DNA of 64,000 nucleotides from Brevundimonas halotolerans (GTDB lineage Bacteria > Pseudomonadota > Alphaproteobacteria > Caulobacterales > Caulobacteraceae), in contig NZ_QTTA01000001.1 of assembly GCF_003730275.1 (NCBI RefSeq), positions 1-64,000 on the forward strand. The letters run 5' to 3'. Position numbers and translations under genes: made by a program. Of this stretch, positions 24,294 through 33,564 are shown in pieces. How positions within the stretch are numbered: the stretch's first letter is position 1; every line of letters begins with the position of its first letter. The notes beneath the pieces are model-generated. The model was not told the origin of the DNA, searched no databases, and saw only the letters and a program-made list of their open reading frames with translations.

Positions 24294-26522
24294 ATGGCCG
24301 AGGGTCGCGGATCTGGCGAGATGATGCAGGCAGGACCGTCGCTGCGGGATCAAGGCTCCGACGCCTTTGGTGAGCCGGTGGAACGCGAAGTCGAACTCGA
24401 CCTCGCGAAATACTGGGCGATGCTGATGAAGCACCGGCTGCTGATCGCGGGATCGGTGCTGGCTGCCGTTGTCATCGGCCTGGTCATCACGCTTTTGACG
24501 CCGCCCACCTATACGGCGGCGGCCACAGTCCAGATTGACCGTGAAGCCACCCGCGTTCTGGACTCCGAGGAGACCGGCGCTGCCGACCTTCGCTTTTCGA
24601 TGGAGTTCTTCCAGACCCAGTACGGCCTGATCCGAAGCCGGTCCCTGGCGGAGCGCGTCATCGACAGCCTCGGCCTGGCCGGTTCCGACGCCTTCATCGA
24701 GCAGATGGGCGGAGAGTTCGAAGCGCGCGAGGGCGAAACGGCTGCCCAGCAAATGGCTCGGCGCCGCGAAATGGTCATCGACCTGATTGCCGACGGCCTT
24801 GACGTTTCCTCCCAACGCGATTCCCGGCTGGTCGAGATCACCTTCAGCAGCCCGAGCGCTGCCGTCTCGGCGCGGATGGCCAATGCCATTGCCGAAAACT
24901 ACATCCAGTCCAACCTTGATCGGAAGTTCGACGCCTCTCTCTATGTGCGCGAGTTCCTTGAGGAGCGGATCGCCGAGACCAAGGCCAAGCTGGAAGCGAC
25001 GGAACGCCAGCTGGTCCAGTATGCGGACGATCAGCAGATCATCCGCCTGGAAGACAGCACCAATGCCGGGACCGGTGCCCAGCGCTCGCTGGCCGCCAAC
25101 AGCCTGTCGACGATCAACGAAGCGCTCTCGCAAGCGCGCGTGGACCGGATTTCGGCCGAGGAACGCTGGCGCCAGGCCCGGGGCGCGTCGCTGATGTCGA
25201 TCCCGGAAGTGATCGCCAGCCCGGCGATCCAGGCCATGGTCGCCCAGCGGGTCGCTGTCGAGGCCGAGTATCAGCAGAAATCCAGCGTGCTGCAGGCCGA
25301 CTATCCGGAAATGGTCGAGCTGCAGAATCGTATCGATGAGCTGGACAGCCAGATCCGCAGTCTGGCCGTGTCCATTCGAGACGGAATCCGCGCCCAGTAT
25401 GAGATCGCGCTCAATCAGGAGCGGGCCCTGCAGAGCCGCGTGAACGGTCTGAGTACTGACGTTCTGGACCTCAGCGATCGCAGCGTGGAGTATAACATCC
25501 TCCTGCGCGAGCTGGACACCAGCCGACAGCTCTACGACGGCCTGCTGCAACGCTATAAGGAAGTGGGCGTGACGGGCGGCGTGACCGCCAACAACGTGTC
25601 CCTGATCGACCGCGCCATTGCGCCGAAGACCCCGTCGAGCCCCAAACTGCCCCTCAATCTCGCCCTCGCCTTTGTGCTGGGGCTTGGGCTGGGCGTGGTC
25701 GCGGCCTTCCTGATCGAGGCGCTGGACGATTCGATCACCACTCCTGGCGATGTGGAAGAAAAACTGGGCTTGCCGGGGCTAGGCAACATTCCGCTGCTCG
25801 CAAAGGACGAGGATGCCATTTCGGCCCTACGCGATGTGAGGTCGCCTTTCTCGGAGGCCTATTATTCGCTCCGGACAGCTTTGCAGTTCACCACCTCGCA
25901 CGGCGCTCCGAAGTCCCTCCTGCTGACCAGTGCCCGGCCCGGCGAGGGCAAGTCGACCACCGCCTTTGCGACCGCGCTCAACCTGTCGCGGACCGGCAAA
26001 CGGGTGCTTCTGGTCGATGGCGATCTGCGCAATCCTTCCATGCACCGCGTGCTGGAGATGGATAACAGCCAGGGGATGAGCAATTTCCTGTCCGGGTCTG
26101 CCGAGCTGCAGGGTGTGGTTCGCAAAACCCCCTTCGCCACGCTCGACTTCATCCCCTGTGGTCCCCTGCCGCCCAATCCGGCCGAGCTCTGGTCCGGGGA
26201 TCGACTTCAGGTCCTGCTCGATCAGGCGCTGGCCATCTATGATCACGTGGTGATCGACGGCCCGCCGGTGCTGGGCTTTGCCGATGCGCCCCTATTGTCC
26301 TCGTCCGTTGAAGGCACCCTGTTTGTGCTGGAGTCGCGCGGGACAGGGCGGCGTCAGGCACTGGGGGCGCTTCGCCGGCTGAGCTTTGCCCGAGGTCACG
26401 TACTGGGCGCGGTGCTGACGAAATTCCAGGCCAACAAGACCCGGAATGAGGGTTATGACTACAGCTATGACTATGATTATGGCGCCAAATCCTCGTCCGA
26501 GGTGAAAGGGCGCAAGTCCTGA
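24294..26522 (+). CDS. Chain-length determinant / BY-type tyrosine autokinase (Wzc/ExoP-like)
   Basis: About 742 residues. Start: three consecutive ATGs lie at 24288-24296, and AGGA at 24283 best suits the third; an upstream TTG at 24135 would add an unlike N-terminus. A Wzz domain has LAKYWAMLMKHRLLIAGSVL as first membrane helix. A coiled coil (about residues 200-410) precedes the second helix near LPLNLALAFVLGLGLGVV. The kinase has Walker A in SARPGEGKSTTAF and A' in VLLVDGDLRNPS. The C-terminal tail has clustered tyrosines (YDYSYDYDY), the autophosphorylation sites. It controls polymer length and export together with the Wza-like protein. Confidence 0.93.
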   Translation: MAEGRGSGEMMQAGPSLRDQGSDAFGEPVEREVELDLAKYWAMLMKHRLLIAGSVLAAVVIGLVITLLTPPTYTAAATVQIDREATRVLDSEETGAADLRFSMEFFQTQYGLIRSRSLAERVIDSLGLAGSDAFIEQMGGEFEAREGETAAQQMARRREMVIDLIADGLDVSSQRDSRLVEITFSSPSAAVSARMANAIAENYIQSNLDRKFDASLYVREFLEERIAETKAKLEATERQLVQYADDQQIIRLEDSTNAGTGAQRSLAANSLSTINEALSQARVDRISAEERWRQARGASLMSIPEVIASPAIQAMVAQRVAVEAEYQQKSSVLQADYPEMVELQNRIDELDSQIRSLAVSIRDGIRAQYEIALNQERALQSRVNGLSTDVLDLSDRSVEYNILLRELDTSRQLYDGLLQRYKEVGVTGGVTANNVSLIDRAIAPKTPSSPKLPLNLALAFVLGLGLGVVAAFLIEALDDSITTPGDVEEKLGLPGLGNIPLLAKDEDAISALRDVRSPFSEAYYSLRTALQFTTSHGAPKSLLLTSARPGEGKSTTAFATALNLSRTGKRVLLVDGDLRNPSMHRVLEMDNSQGMSNFLSGSAELQGVVRKTPFATLDFIPCGPLPPNPAELWSGDRLQVLLDQALAIYDHVVIDGPPVLGFADAPLLSSSVEGTLFVLESRGTGRRQALGALRRLSFARGHVLGAVLTKFQANKTRNEGYDYSYDYDYGAKSSSEVKGRKS

Positions 26523-27799
26523 TGACGGACGGACTGAACGAGCCCCCTCCGCCCAAGGCCTCGCCCCTTCTCGGCTATGGCGCCGTCGGACTGGCCATCG
26601 GCCTAATCTGGCTGGGTTGGCAGGTGGTTCTGGTGCCGCTCGCGGATCGGGCCCCGGCCGAACATGCCGTGCGACTCAGCCCCGGGTCTGCCGTGGTTCT
26701 GGCCGAGGCCTCCGAGGCGGAATGGCGCGCGGGCCGGATGGACAATGCCGATGCACTGGCTCGCATGGCGCTGGAGCGCGCGCCCTTCAATCTGCAGGCC
26801 CTGCGGGTCGTAGGCCTGGTTGAAGGCGAGACCGGCGATCGGGCTCTGGCGGATGACCTGCTGACACTCGCCGGCAACTGGAGTCTTCGGGACGACAGTT
26901 CGCACAGCTGGTTGATCGACAACCGCCTGCGGCGCGGGGACTATGGATCGGCCTTTGCCCATGCCGATACGCTGGCGCGGCGGCGGACCGAGGTCCAGCC
27001 ACAGCTGTTTGACCTGTTTGGCACGGCCATGGAAACCGACCCCAGGTCTGTCCCCTTTCTGGCGGGCGAACTCGCAGATAGTCCGCCTTGGCGGGCGGCC
27101 TTCATCAACAGCCTCTACCAACGCGACAGCGGCATCGCCGTCGCCGCTCAGTTGGCCATGGTCATGAAGGACAGTGACGGCCGCTTTTCGGATGCCGAGC
27201 TTCAACAGCTCTACCAACGCCTCTATTCCGCCGGCCAGATCGAGGCTCTGCGTCAGGTCCGTATCGCTCTGGATCGCCCCGCGGCAGGACAGGCCCTGAT
27301 CGATGGACGATTTGAGGCCGAGTCCGCGATCCTGCCCTTTGGCTGGGATCTGGCGGTTGGCGCAGGCTATTCCGTGGCCGCCCTGGCCGACGCGGGCCCG
27401 CCGGACGCAACGAATGGCAACTCACGCCCCTCGGGCGCCCTTCGGGTGGGCCACAATGGCCAAAGCCGGGATGTACTGGCCCGGCAGGTGACCCTGCTTG
27501 CCCCCGGGCGCTATCGGCTGCTCGGGCGATCCCGCTGGGAGTTTGGGGCAAGCCAAATGACCTTCTCCTGGCAGCTTGTTTGCCGAGGCGCTGCGCGGCC
27601 TGCGGGTGAAGCAGTCATCGGTGCGCCAACGAGGTCTACCCCTGCGGCGAGCGAGACCTGGACGCCCTTTTCCGTGGAGTTTCAGGTCCCTGCCGAGGGC
27701 TGTGGCAGCCAGTCGCTTCAGCTGGTCGGCGAAAATCCCGGGCGCCGCACGGAGCTTGTCATATGGTTTTCACATCTTGAGATTGTGGCAGCTCAATGA
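26522..27799 (+). CDS. Membrane-anchored protein of unknown function in the export operon
   Basis: A 425-residue protein whose ATG overlaps the kinase stop (TGATG), so it is translationally coupled. One hydrophobic helix (GYGAVGLAIGLIWLGWQVVLV) near residues 18-38 anchors it, with the rest probably periplasmic. Residues 50-260 are alpha-helical and look like degenerate tetratricopeptide repeats (AEWRAGRMDNADALARMALE, then APFNLQALRVVGLVEGETGD). Residues 270-425 look like a beta-sandwich, possibly carbohydrate-binding (RVGHNGQSRDVLARQVTLLA, GRYRLLGRSRWEF). I do not recognise a family with certainty. Comparable TPR proteins accompany Wzc/Wzy genes in other exopolysaccharide loci, suggesting a scaffold in export. 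Confidence 0.8.
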   Translation: MTDGLNEPPPPKASPLLGYGAVGLAIGLIWLGWQVVLVPLADRAPAEHAVRLSPGSAVVLAEASEAEWRAGRMDNADALARMALERAPFNLQALRVVGLVEGETGDRALADDLLTLAGNWSLRDDSSHSWLIDNRLRRGDYGSAFAHADTLARRRTEVQPQLFDLFGTAMETDPRSVPFLAGELADSPPWRAAFINSLYQRDSGIAVAAQLAMVMKDSDGRFSDAELQQLYQRLYSAGQIEALRQVRIALDRPAAGQALIDGRFEAESAILPFGWDLAVGAGYSVAALADAGPPDATNGNSRPSGALRVGHNGQSRDVLARQVTLLAPGRYRLLGRSRWEFGASQMTFSWQLVCRGAARPAGEAVIGAPTRSTPAASETWTPFSVEFQVPAEGCGSQSLQLVGENPGRRTELVIWFSHLEIVAAQ

Positions 27800-27906
27800 C
27801 GGTGCGAATCCGCAACAGGGTGCCGCAGAGTCACTTTTCAGGCGAATGGACGCACTTTTGGGCTTGCCTTGCGCAACCCAAACGACCTAAACACATTCTC
27901 AGAGGA

Positions 27907-27931
27907 GCGGGGAAACCCGCGCAATGTTTTT
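27907..27931 (+). promoter_or_regulatory. GNRA-loop hairpin with T-run upstream of the small membrane-protein gene
   Basis: GCGGG (27907-27911), the tetraloop GAAA, then CCCGC (27916-27920), followed after five bases by a run of five Ts. It lies 18 bases before the start codon at 27949. It could act as a weak terminator or attenuator, or as an mRNA 5' stability element for the downstream 76-residue gene. The stem is short (5 bp), so the functional call is tentative. Confidence 0.35.
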
Positions 27932-27948
27932 AACAAAAGGGGAACTGC

Positions 27949-28179
27949 ATGCGTAAGACCATCGCTGCTGCTTCGCTGGGCCTGCTGCTGATCGCAGGCC
28001 AAGCTGTTGCGGCCGGAAACAACAGCGCCGTTGAGCGTGTCGGCGACCGCGTCGGCGCTCGTGCGGAAGCCGCCAACGACTTCATGGGCATTCCGCTGCC
28101 CGTGCTGCTGATCGGCACCGCCGTTCTCGTCGGTGTGATCTCGGTTGCCTCGGACGACGACGCGCCGACCAGCCCGTAA
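27949..28179 (+). CDS. Small exported membrane protein (76 aa), unknown function
   Basis: A 76-residue protein with a clear ribosome binding site (AAAAGGGGAA) before ATG 27949. A signal peptide (MRKTIAAASLGLLLIAGQAV, cleavage likely after AVAA) is followed by a short polar stretch with VERVGDRVGARAEAANDF. A second hydrophobic helix, IPLPVLLIGTAVLVGVISVA, leads to the acidic tail SDDDAPTSP. I know no named family. It sits between the Wzc-side genes and a Wzy-like gene, and small membrane proteins of this shape occur in other alphaproteobacterial exopolysaccharide loci, so a role in assembly or regulation of polymerisation is possible. Confidence 0.8.
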   Translation: MRKTIAAASLGLLLIAGQAVAAGNNSAVERVGDRVGARAEAANDFMGIPLPVLLIGTAVLVGVISVASDDDAPTSP

Positions 28180-28213
28180 GAGTTTCGATCCCGCTCAGTT
28201 TCCGAGTGTGTAA

Positions 28214-29626
28214 GTGAGCGGATCGTTTCTGAAACGAATAAGCCAGTGGAATGCTTTGGCCATAGCGGCCAGTGTTCTGCTGGCTTTTTCGTTGTTTCTG
28301 GGTGGGGCCAGTCGCGAGCATCTGGTGCCTCTGGCTGCCATTGAACTGGCGGCCCTGCTCGTGCTCGGCCTGGGGCTCTATCGCCTCGCAGCAACGGGCA
28401 TCTGGCGAAACCACCGGTTTCTATTGTCGCTGGCCGGTTTGGCCGCCCTGCTCCCACTCATCCAGCTTGTTCCCCTGCCCTTTTCGCTCTGGGCCTCCCT
28501 GCCGGGACGGGAGAGCGCCGTCACGGCGCTTGAGCTGGCGGGCATCGCACCGGCCTGGCTGCCGCTTTCGCTGACACCCGACCGGACATGGCAGGCCTTT
28601 CTGGCCATCCTGCCGCCGCTGGCCATGCTGATTGCCGCGCTGGGCCTTGAGCGGCGAGTGCTGGCGCGCTTTATCTGGGGCATCCTTGGCTTCGTAATCT
28701 TAGCGATCCTCGTAGGTGCACTGCAGATCACGCTCAACAGCCCTGCAGTCTATCCTTGGCAGACCACGAATTTCGGGTCGCTGGTCGGCTTCTTCGCCAA
28801 CCGGAACCATATGGCGACCCTCTGCCTCGTGGCCATTCCCTTCGCCGCGGCCCTGGCCGGAAGTGGCCTCAACAGCCGGGATCGAATCGCCAACCTCCGG
28901 CTCTGGGCCGGCGGACTGGTTATCGGCCTGATCATTGTCGCGCTCGGCGCCATCCAGTCCCGGTTCGGTGTCCTGGCCGCCATGCCAGCCTTGGCGGCGG
29001 CTGCCATGATCGGGTGGGTCTCATCTGGCCGCAGCCAGCCCGGTCCTGCCATCCTGCTGCTCATCCTCGGCGGCGCTGCAGGCCTTGCAGTGGTCGGCCT
29101 GTTCGCTCTCGATCCGATCCTTGACCGGTTTGAGCGCGACGCCCAGTTCGAGGGTCGTCTCGACAACTGGCCGATCGTGGCCCAGGCCGCGCAAGACTTC
29201 TTGCCTTTGGGCTCCGGCATGGGATCCTTCGACCCCGTCTACCGGTCCTATGAACCTGTCGAGACGCTGAGGGCGTCCTACTTCAACCAGGCGCATAATG
29301 ACTATCTCGAAATCTGGCTTGAGGCGGGCTGGGCGGGCATAGCGCTGGTCATCGCCACCTTTGTCTGGTGGAGCCGGCGGTCCTGGAGTGCCTGGCGCGC
29401 GGGCAGCCATCCCGACCGTGATCTTCAGCGCGCGGCGTCGGTCGCCCTTCTGCTGATCGCCGCCCATTCGGCCGGGGACTACCCCCTCCGGACCGAAGCC
29501 ATGGCGGTTGTGTTTGCTCTCTGTTGCGCCATCCTGGACGGGGCCGCACAGGAATTGCGTCCCGGTCGGTCCCGTCGCCGCGGGCCTTCGAACTCTGTGC
29601 AGGAACCCGTCCGCCGCCACACCTGA
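28214..29626 (+). CDS. O-antigen ligase/polymerase family protein (Wzy_C domain)
   Basis: A 470-residue membrane protein with GTG start at 28214. It has about eleven to twelve hydrophobic segments. The Wzy_C/WaaL-type signature is in the large periplasmic loop: EGRLDNWPIVAQAAQDF, GSGMGSFDPVYRSYEP and FNQAHNDYLEIWLEAGWAG. The HND motif before a helix is typical of exopolysaccharide polymerases and O-antigen ligases. As the last gene of the wza-wzc operon it probably polymerises the exported polysaccharide. The C-terminus is rich in arginine and cytoplasmic. It converges on cysNC with 55 bases between stops. Confidence 0.85.
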   Translation: MSGSFLKRISQWNALAIAASVLLAFSLFLGGASREHLVPLAAIELAALLVLGLGLYRLAATGIWRNHRFLLSLAGLAALLPLIQLVPLPFSLWASLPGRESAVTALELAGIAPAWLPLSLTPDRTWQAFLAILPPLAMLIAALGLERRVLARFIWGILGFVILAILVGALQITLNSPAVYPWQTTNFGSLVGFFANRNHMATLCLVAIPFAAALAGSGLNSRDRIANLRLWAGGLVIGLIIVALGAIQSRFGVLAAMPALAAAAMIGWVSSGRSQPGPAILLLILGGAAGLAVVGLFALDPILDRFERDAQFEGRLDNWPIVAQAAQDFLPLGSGMGSFDPVYRSYEPVETLRASYFNQAHNDYLEIWLEAGWAGIALVIATFVWWSRRSWSAWRAGSHPDRDLQRAASVALLLIAAHSAGDYPLRTEAMAVVFALCCAILDGAAQELRPGRSRRRGPSNSVQEPVRRHT

Positions 29627-29636
29627 TCAGTATCGG

Positions 29637-29665
29637 CATGTGAGCCGGCCTGAGGCCCGGCCATG
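29637..29665. terminator. Possible bidirectional hairpin between convergent genes
   Basis: In the 55-base space between the Wzy-like stop and the cysNC stop, GCCGGCC (29644-29650) can pair with GGCCCGGC (29654-29661) with one bulged base, flanked by CATG on both sides. There is no T-run, so intrinsic termination is doubtful; it may only protect mRNA 3' ends. Confidence 0.25.
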
Positions 29666-29681
29666 TGGAGGGGATTCGGCG

Positions 29682-31607
29682 TCATCCCGACGCGTCGAAA
29701 ATCCATCTCACGATCTGCTCCGCGGCCTCGTCCGGCCCGGTCACCGTGGTGTCGATATGGATGTCGGGCGCCTCAGGGGCCTCATAGGGACTGTCAATGC
29801 CGGTGAAGTTCTGCAGTTGGCCGGACCGGGCCTTGGCGTAGAGACCCTTGACGTCGCGGGCCTCGGCGACCTCGATCGGCGTATCGACAAACACCTCGAT
29901 GAACTCCCCGTCGGCCATCATCGCGCGCACCATCTCGCGCTCGGCGCGGAACGGCGAGATGAAGGCCGTCAGCACGGTCAGCCCGGCATCGGTCATCAGG
30001 CGGGCGACCTCGCCCACCCGGCGAATGTTCTCGATGCGATCAGCATCAGTGAAGCCCAGATCCTTGTTCAGGCCGTGGCGCACATTGTCGCCGTCCAGCA
30101 GGAAGGTGTGCAGGCCCTGACTGTACAGCTTCTTCTCGACCAGATTGGCGATGGTGGACTTGCCTGAGCCGGACAGGCCGGTGAACCACAGAACCCGGGG
30201 GGTTTGTCCCTTCTGCCGGGCGCGCATGTCCCGCGAGATGTCCAGCGCCTGCCAGTGCACATTCTGGGCCCGGCGCAGCGAGAAATGCAGCATGCCGGCC
30301 GCGACCGTCGCGTGGGTCAGCTTGTCGATCAGGATGAAGCCACCCAGAGTCCGGCTGTCGGCATAGGGTTCGAACACGATGGGGCGGTCCGTCGTGATTT
30401 CAGCCACGCCGATGGCGTTCAGTTCGAGCGTCTTGGCCGCCAGATGGTCCAGCGTATTGACGTTGACCTTGTACTTCGGCGGCTGAAGGGTTACCGAAAC
30501 CGTTCGCGTGCCCAGCTTGAGCCAATAGGCCCGGCCCGGAAGCAGGGCCTCTTCTCCCATCCACACAAGGGTGGCCTCGAACTGGTCAGCGACCTGGGGC
30601 GGTGCCGAGGCAGAGGCGATTACATCCCCGCGGGAACAGTCGATCTCATCCGCAAAGCACAGAGTGACGGACTGGCCGGCCACAGCCTGATCGAGGTCAC
30701 CGCCCAGCGACACAATGCGGCTGACGGTCGAGGTCTTGCCCGAGGGCAGCACGCGCACTGCGTCGCCCGGACGGACCACTCCCGAGGCGATCTGGCCGGC
30801 AAAGCCGCGGAAGTCCAGATTGGGTCTGTTCACCCATTGCACGGCCATACGGAAAGGCCGGGCCTGATCCGTGTCGGTCTCGATCGGCACGGTTTCCAGA
30901 TGATGGATCAGGGCCGGGCCCTCATACCAGGGCGTGTTCGCCGAGGCCTCGGTGATATTGTCGCCCTTGAACCCTGAGATCGGAATGGCCACGAACGCGC
31001 CGATGCCAATGCGGTCGGCAAAGTCACGATAGTCGGCCACGATGCTGTCGAAGACGGTCCGGTCGTAGTCGACCAGATCCATCTTGTTGACCGCCAGCAC
31101 GATGGTGCGGATGCCCAACAGGTGCACGAGATAGCTGTGGCGACGGGTCTGGGTCAGCACGCCCTTGCGCGCATCGATCAGGATGACGGCCAGGTCCGCC
31201 GTCGACGCGCCTGTGACCATGTTGCGAGTGTACTGTTCGTGGCCGGGCGTGTCGGCGACGATGAATTTGCGCTTTTCAGTCGCGAATAAGCGATAGGCGA
31301 CGTCGATGGTAATGCCCTGTTCGCGCTCGGCGGCCAGTCCATCCACCAGCAGGGCGAAATCGAGCGCCTCTCCCTGGGTGCCGACCCTTCTGGAGTCCGC
31401 TTCCAGCGCCGCCAGCTGATCCTCAAAGATCAATTTTGAGTCGTAGAGCAGCCGCCCGATCAGGGTGGACTTGCCGTCGTCGACGCTGCCGCAGGTGATG
31501 AAGCGCAACATCGACTTGTGCCGATGAAGCTCCAGCCAGGCGTCAATGTCGCGGGCGATCAGGGCGTCGGTCCTGTAGACGGGATCGGAAGCGGCGGGAC
31601 CGGTCAT
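29682..31607 (-). CDS. cysNC: Bifunctional sulfate adenylyltransferase subunit 1 / adenylylsulfate kinase (CysN-CysC)
   Basis: A 641-residue fusion. Start: ATG at 31607, overlapping the cysD stop by one base (TGATG); the frame is open upstream to 31769 but that lies within cysD. The CysN GTPase has [37 protein letters not shown] and the NKMD motif. The last 190 residues are the APS kinase with [19 protein letters not shown] and [15 protein letters not shown]. With CysD it makes APS from sulfate and ATP, then PAPS. It is the end of the neuC-neuB-ptmE-cysD-cysNC transcript. PAPS may serve cysteine synthesis or sulfation of a glycan. Confidence 0.96.
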   Translation of the reverse strand: MTGPAASDPVYRTDALIARDIDAWLELHRHKSMLRFITCGSVDDGKSTLIGRLLYDSKLIFEDQLAALEADSRRVGTQGEALDFALLVDGLAAEREQGITIDVAYRLFATEKRKFIVADTPGHEQYTRNMVTGASTADLAVILIDARKGVLTQTRRHSYLVHLLGIRTIVLAVNKMDLVDYDRTVFDSIVADYRDFADRIGIGAFVAIPISGFKGDNITEASANTPWYEGPALIHHLETVPIETDTDQARPFRMAVQWVNRPNLDFRGFAGQIASGVVRPGDAVRVLPSGKTSTVSRIVSLGGDLDQAVAGQSVTLCFADEIDCSRGDVIASASAPPQVADQFEATLVWMGEEALLPGRAYWLKLGTRTVSVTLQPPKYKVNVNTLDHLAAKTLELNAIGVAEITTDRPIVFEPYADSRTLGGFILIDKLTHATVAAGMLHFSLRRAQNVHWQALDISRDMRARQKGQTPRVLWFTGLSGSGKSTIANLVEKKLYSQGLHTFLLDGDNVRHGLNKDLGFTDADRIENIRRVGEVARLMTDAGLTVLTAFISPFRAEREMVRAMMADGEFIEVFVDTPIEVAEARDVKGLYAKARSGQLQNFTGIDSPYEAPEAPDIHIDTTVTGPDEAAEQIVRWIFDASG

Positions 31608-32509
31608 CAGAAATACCCCTCCTGCTTCTTCTTCTCCATGGAGGCGTCGCCGGCATCCTTGTCGATGATCCGCCCCTGGCGCTCGCTGGTGGTGGCGAGC
31701 AGCATTTCCCGGATGATCTGCGGCAGGGTCGCGGCCTCGCTTTGGACCGCGCCCGTCAGGGGGTAGCATCCCAGGGTGCGAAAGCGGATCGACCGCATGA
31801 CCGGTTCCTCACCGAGCCGCAGAGGAAAGCGGTCATCATCGACCATCAGGATCAGGCCGTCACGGATGACCGTCGGGCGCGGCGCACTGAAATACAGCGG
31901 CACGATCGGGATGTCGTTGAGCTGGATGTATTGCCAGATATCCAGCTCGGTCCAGTTGGACAGGGGGAAGACGCGCAGGCTCTCGCCCCTGGCCTTTTGC
32001 ACATTGTAGAGGGACCACAGTTCGGGCCGCTGGCGCCTGGGATCCCAACCATGGCTGGCCGTGCGGAACGAGACAATCCGCTCCTTGGCGCGACTTTTCT
32101 CCTCATCGCGACGCGCACCGCCGAAGGCGACGTCAAAGCCGTGCAGGTCCAGCGCCTGCTTAAGGCCCTCGGTCTTCCACATGTCGGTGTGCTGCGGCCC
32201 GTGATCGAACGGATTGATGCCGCGCTCGACCGCCTCGGGATTGCGATGGACCAGCAGGTCCATGCCGCTCTCGGCCGCCATGCGGTCCCGCAACGCATAC
32301 ATGTCCCGGAACTTCCATGTCGTATCGACGTGCAGCAGGGGAAAGGGCGGCGGCGCCGGATAGAAGGCCTTGCGCGCCAGATGCAGCATTACGGCCGAGT
32401 CCTTGCCCACCGAATAGAGCATGACGGGCTTGCGCGCCTCGGCCACGACCTCGCGCATGATATGCAGGCTTTCCGCCTCAAGTCGTTCCAGGTGGGTCAA
32501 ACCGGGCAT
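31607..32509 (-). CDS. cysD: Sulfate adenylyltransferase subunit 2
   Basis: A 300-residue PAPS-reductase-like ATP pyrophosphatase. Visible blocks are [20 protein letters not shown] (P-loop), [33 protein letters not shown] and the C-terminal [14 protein letters not shown]. It forms the heterodimer with CysN to make adenylyl-sulfate. The length matches E. coli CysD (302). The start is only two bases after the stop of the ptmE-like gene, so it is part of the nonulosonate operon rather than a stand-alone cys operon. Confidence 0.96.
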   Translation of the reverse strand: MPGLTHLERLEAESLHIMREVVAEARKPVMLYSVGKDSAVMLHLARKAFYPAPPPFPLLHVDTTWKFRDMYALRDRMAAESGMDLLVHRNPEAVERGINPFDHGPQHTDMWKTEGLKQALDLHGFDVAFGGARRDEEKSRAKERIVSFRTASHGWDPRRQRPELWSLYNVQKARGESLRVFPLSNWTELDIWQYIQLNDIPIVPLYFSAPRPTVIRDGLILMVDDDRFPLRLGEEPVMRSIRFRTLGCYPLTGAVQSEAATLPQIIREMLLATTSERQGRIIDKDAGDASMEKKKQEGYF

Positions 32510-32511
32510 GA

Positions 32512-33564
32512 TCAGCCGCCGAACACAGCGCCGAACTCGGCATTGGCGCGGTCGTAGTCGGGCGGACGACCGATATCCAGCCAGTAGCCCTCGGCCCGGT
32601 GCGGCCTTACCGGCTGGTCCGCGTCGATCAGGGCCTGGATCAGCATCGGCATATCATAAGGCCGGTTCGCGGGAATCAGCGCCAGCGCCGCCCGTGACAG
32701 CACATAGACCCCGGCGTTGATATTGAAGACCTGGCTGGGCTTTTCCTCGATGCCGCTGATCCGGCCGTCGGCCGCCCGGATCACGCCGAACGGCACCTGC
32801 ATCTCATAGTCCCGCACGACCACTGTGGCGGCCGCGCCGTCGCGGATGTGGCCATCCATGACCTGGCCATAGTCGACGCGGGTCAGCACATCGCCATTGG
32901 TGACCAGCACCGGCCCCTCGACCGCAGCCGGCAGCAGCGACAGGGCCCCGCAGGTGCCCAGCGGCTGATCCTCGCGCAGATAGCCAATGGTCAGGCCCCG
33001 ATCGCTGCCGTCGCCGAAATGGGCCACGATCTGCTCACCCTTGTAATTCACCGACAGGAAGATGCGGCGAAAGCCCTGAACCGCCAGGCTGGAGACGATG
33101 GTCTCCAGAATCGGACGCGGGCCGACGTTCAGCATCGGCTTGGGCGTTGTGCGGGTCAGCTCGGCCAGACGTTCACCCCGGCCGCCGGCCATGATGACCA
33201 CCGCCTCGGGCCGCTCGGGCACATCCAGCAGGTCGCCAACAGTCGTGAGGCCGGTCACCCGCCCCGCCTCGTCCACACGGGGCAGTTGGCGCAGCTTGCG
33301 GGCGCGCAGCATGGTCAGGGCCGCGCCTTCCTCCAGACCGTCCGGCGCCACCACCGGCGTGGTGTGCACAAACGGGCGACAGGCCTGCTCGAGGTCAGCC
33401 CCGTTAATCAGGGCCCGGCGCACATCCCCGTCCGACAGGGTGCCGACCAGAATCCCGGCGTCGTCGACCACCAGCGCAATCCCGACGCCCGCCGAATCGA
33501 TGGCCTTCAGCACCTGCCTCAGCGGGGCATCCGGGCCGACCAGGGTGCGCTGCCAGTGCTTCAT
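32512..33564 (-). CDS. ptmE: CBS-domain nucleotidyltransferase, PtmE-like
   Basis: A 350-residue protein. The ATG at 33564 overlaps the neuB stop by ATGA, and the frame's upstream extension to 33684 lies inside neuB. Residues 1-115 are a CBS pair ([20 protein letters not shown] and VGDLLDV). Then comes a nucleotidyltransferase with [20 protein letters not shown] and [26 protein letters not shown] and [11 protein letters not shown]. In Campylobacter, PtmE of the same layout makes a GDP-activated glucosamine that feeds legionaminic acid synthesis. The immediate neuB/neuC neighbours support that role; the nucleotide used here is not proven. Confidence 0.85.
   Translation of the reverse strand: MKHWQRTLVGPDAPLRQVLKAIDSAGVGIALVVDDAGILVGTLSDGDVRRALINGADLEQACRPFVHTTPVVAPDGLEEGAALTMLRARKLRQLPRVDEAGRVTGLTTVGDLLDVPERPEAVVIMAGGRGERLAELTRTTPKPMLNVGPRPILETIVSSLAVQGFRRIFLSVNYKGEQIVAHFGDGSDRGLTIGYLREDQPLGTCGALSLLPAAVEGPVLVTNGDVLTRVDYGQVMDGHIRDGAAATVVVRDYEMQVPFGVIRAADGRISGIEEKPSQVFNINAGVYVLSRAALALIPANRPYDMPMLIQALIDADQPVRPHRAEGYWLDIGRPPDYDRANAEFGAVFGG

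Noticed and set aside
27907..27931. Full intrinsic terminator before the 76-residue gene
   Set aside because: The stem is only 5 bp and the T-run is offset by five bases, so I list it only as a possible regulatory hairpin.
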